A stretch of 5,458 nt of DNA. Origin: Candidatus Zixiibacteriota bacterium. GTDB taxonomy: Bacteria > Zixibacteria > MSB-5A5 > GN15 > FEB-12. Below the pieces are notes generated by a model. It saw nothing but the letters and a program-made list of their open reading frames with translations, was not told where the DNA came from and did no database searches. Numbering within the stretch: position 1 is the first letter of the stretch; each line of letters starts with the position of its first letter. The stretch is from NCBI GenBank assembly GCA_030642845.1, contig DAOWMZ010000164.1, forward strand, positions 1 through 5,458, in the 5' to 3' direction. A program made the position numbers and the translations under genes. Shown piece by piece: positions 5,316-5,458 of this stretch.

Positions 5316-5458
5316 ATATCCTGTGCATGTATTGGAAAATGTCTTCGTGCATGACATAGACCTTCATGCCCAATTGATCTTCTGTCGCCTTAATACGGTC
5401 TCTAAGAGACCCAAAGTCAACATTGCTGTTGGTGATATTGACCACCATGATCATTGAG
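5314..5458 (-). CDS. ACT-domain protein (UPF0237), C-terminal part only
   Basis: The last 47 residues plus TAA are visible; the start lies beyond the right edge. The sequence reads MIMVVNITNSNVDFGSLR, then a helix RDRIKATEDQLGMKV, then YVMHEDIFQYMHRI at the end. The strand-helix-strand order and the terminal EDIF..MHRI are what I know from UPF0237 proteins, small cytosolic ACT-domain proteins related to amino-acid-binding regulators such as GcvR. The PFL/DUF711 gene follows 50 bases downstream on the same strand, the usual arrangement for these two families, which strengthens the call. Ligand and target are unknown. Confidence 0.85.
   Translation of the reverse strand, partial: SMIMVVNITNSNVDFGSLRDRIKATEDQLGMKVYVMHEDIFQYMHRI

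Overview
The window reads as a low-GC chromosomal segment from a Gram-negative, probably uncultivated bacterium. The best taxonomic hint is the gene at 2136-3089, an outer-membrane protein of the PorV/PorQ type, a family abundant in the FCB group (Bacteroidetes, Zixibacteria, Marinimicrobia, Cloacimonetes and relatives). It sits among two small lipoproteins and an LptE-like protein, all consistent with a two-membrane cell. Placement below the FCB level is a guess from memory of family distributions.

Left part (1-1930, + strand): the end of hutU (urocanate hydratase) is followed by a complete hutI (imidazolonepropionase, TTG start). These are consecutive steps of histidine degradation. A small LptE-like lipoprotein gene follows 19 bases later with no promoter or terminator visible between, an unusual partner for a catabolic operon.

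Middle (1931-3559, + strand): a 205-base intergenic region holds a 68-base folded repeat module, a 17-base palindrome and a good sigma-70 promoter (TTGACT, 17 bases, TATTAT). The promoter drives a two-gene unit, the PorV/PorQ-family barrel and a small LSSC lipoprotein, joined by a one-base stop/start overlap (TAATG).

Convergent gap (3560-3907): no credible gene. It holds a possible terminator and a composite of nested inverted repeats (about 3605-3842) that resembles dispersed repetitive DNA. One part shares a core with the repeat module near 2000.

Right part (3908-5458, - strand): a complete PFL/DUF711 (UPF0210) gene preceded by the 3' end of an ACT-domain UPF0237 gene. This gene pair is widely conserved and its function is not established. 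On this strand a 19-base hairpin motif occurs three times: once at the end of the ACT gene and twice in tandem at the end of the PFL gene. In each gene the hairpin begins at the second base of the stop codon.

Overall this is mostly housekeeping and envelope genes. I do not see a defence, mobile or biosynthetic system. The most interesting material is the intergenic repeats and the stop-codon hairpins.
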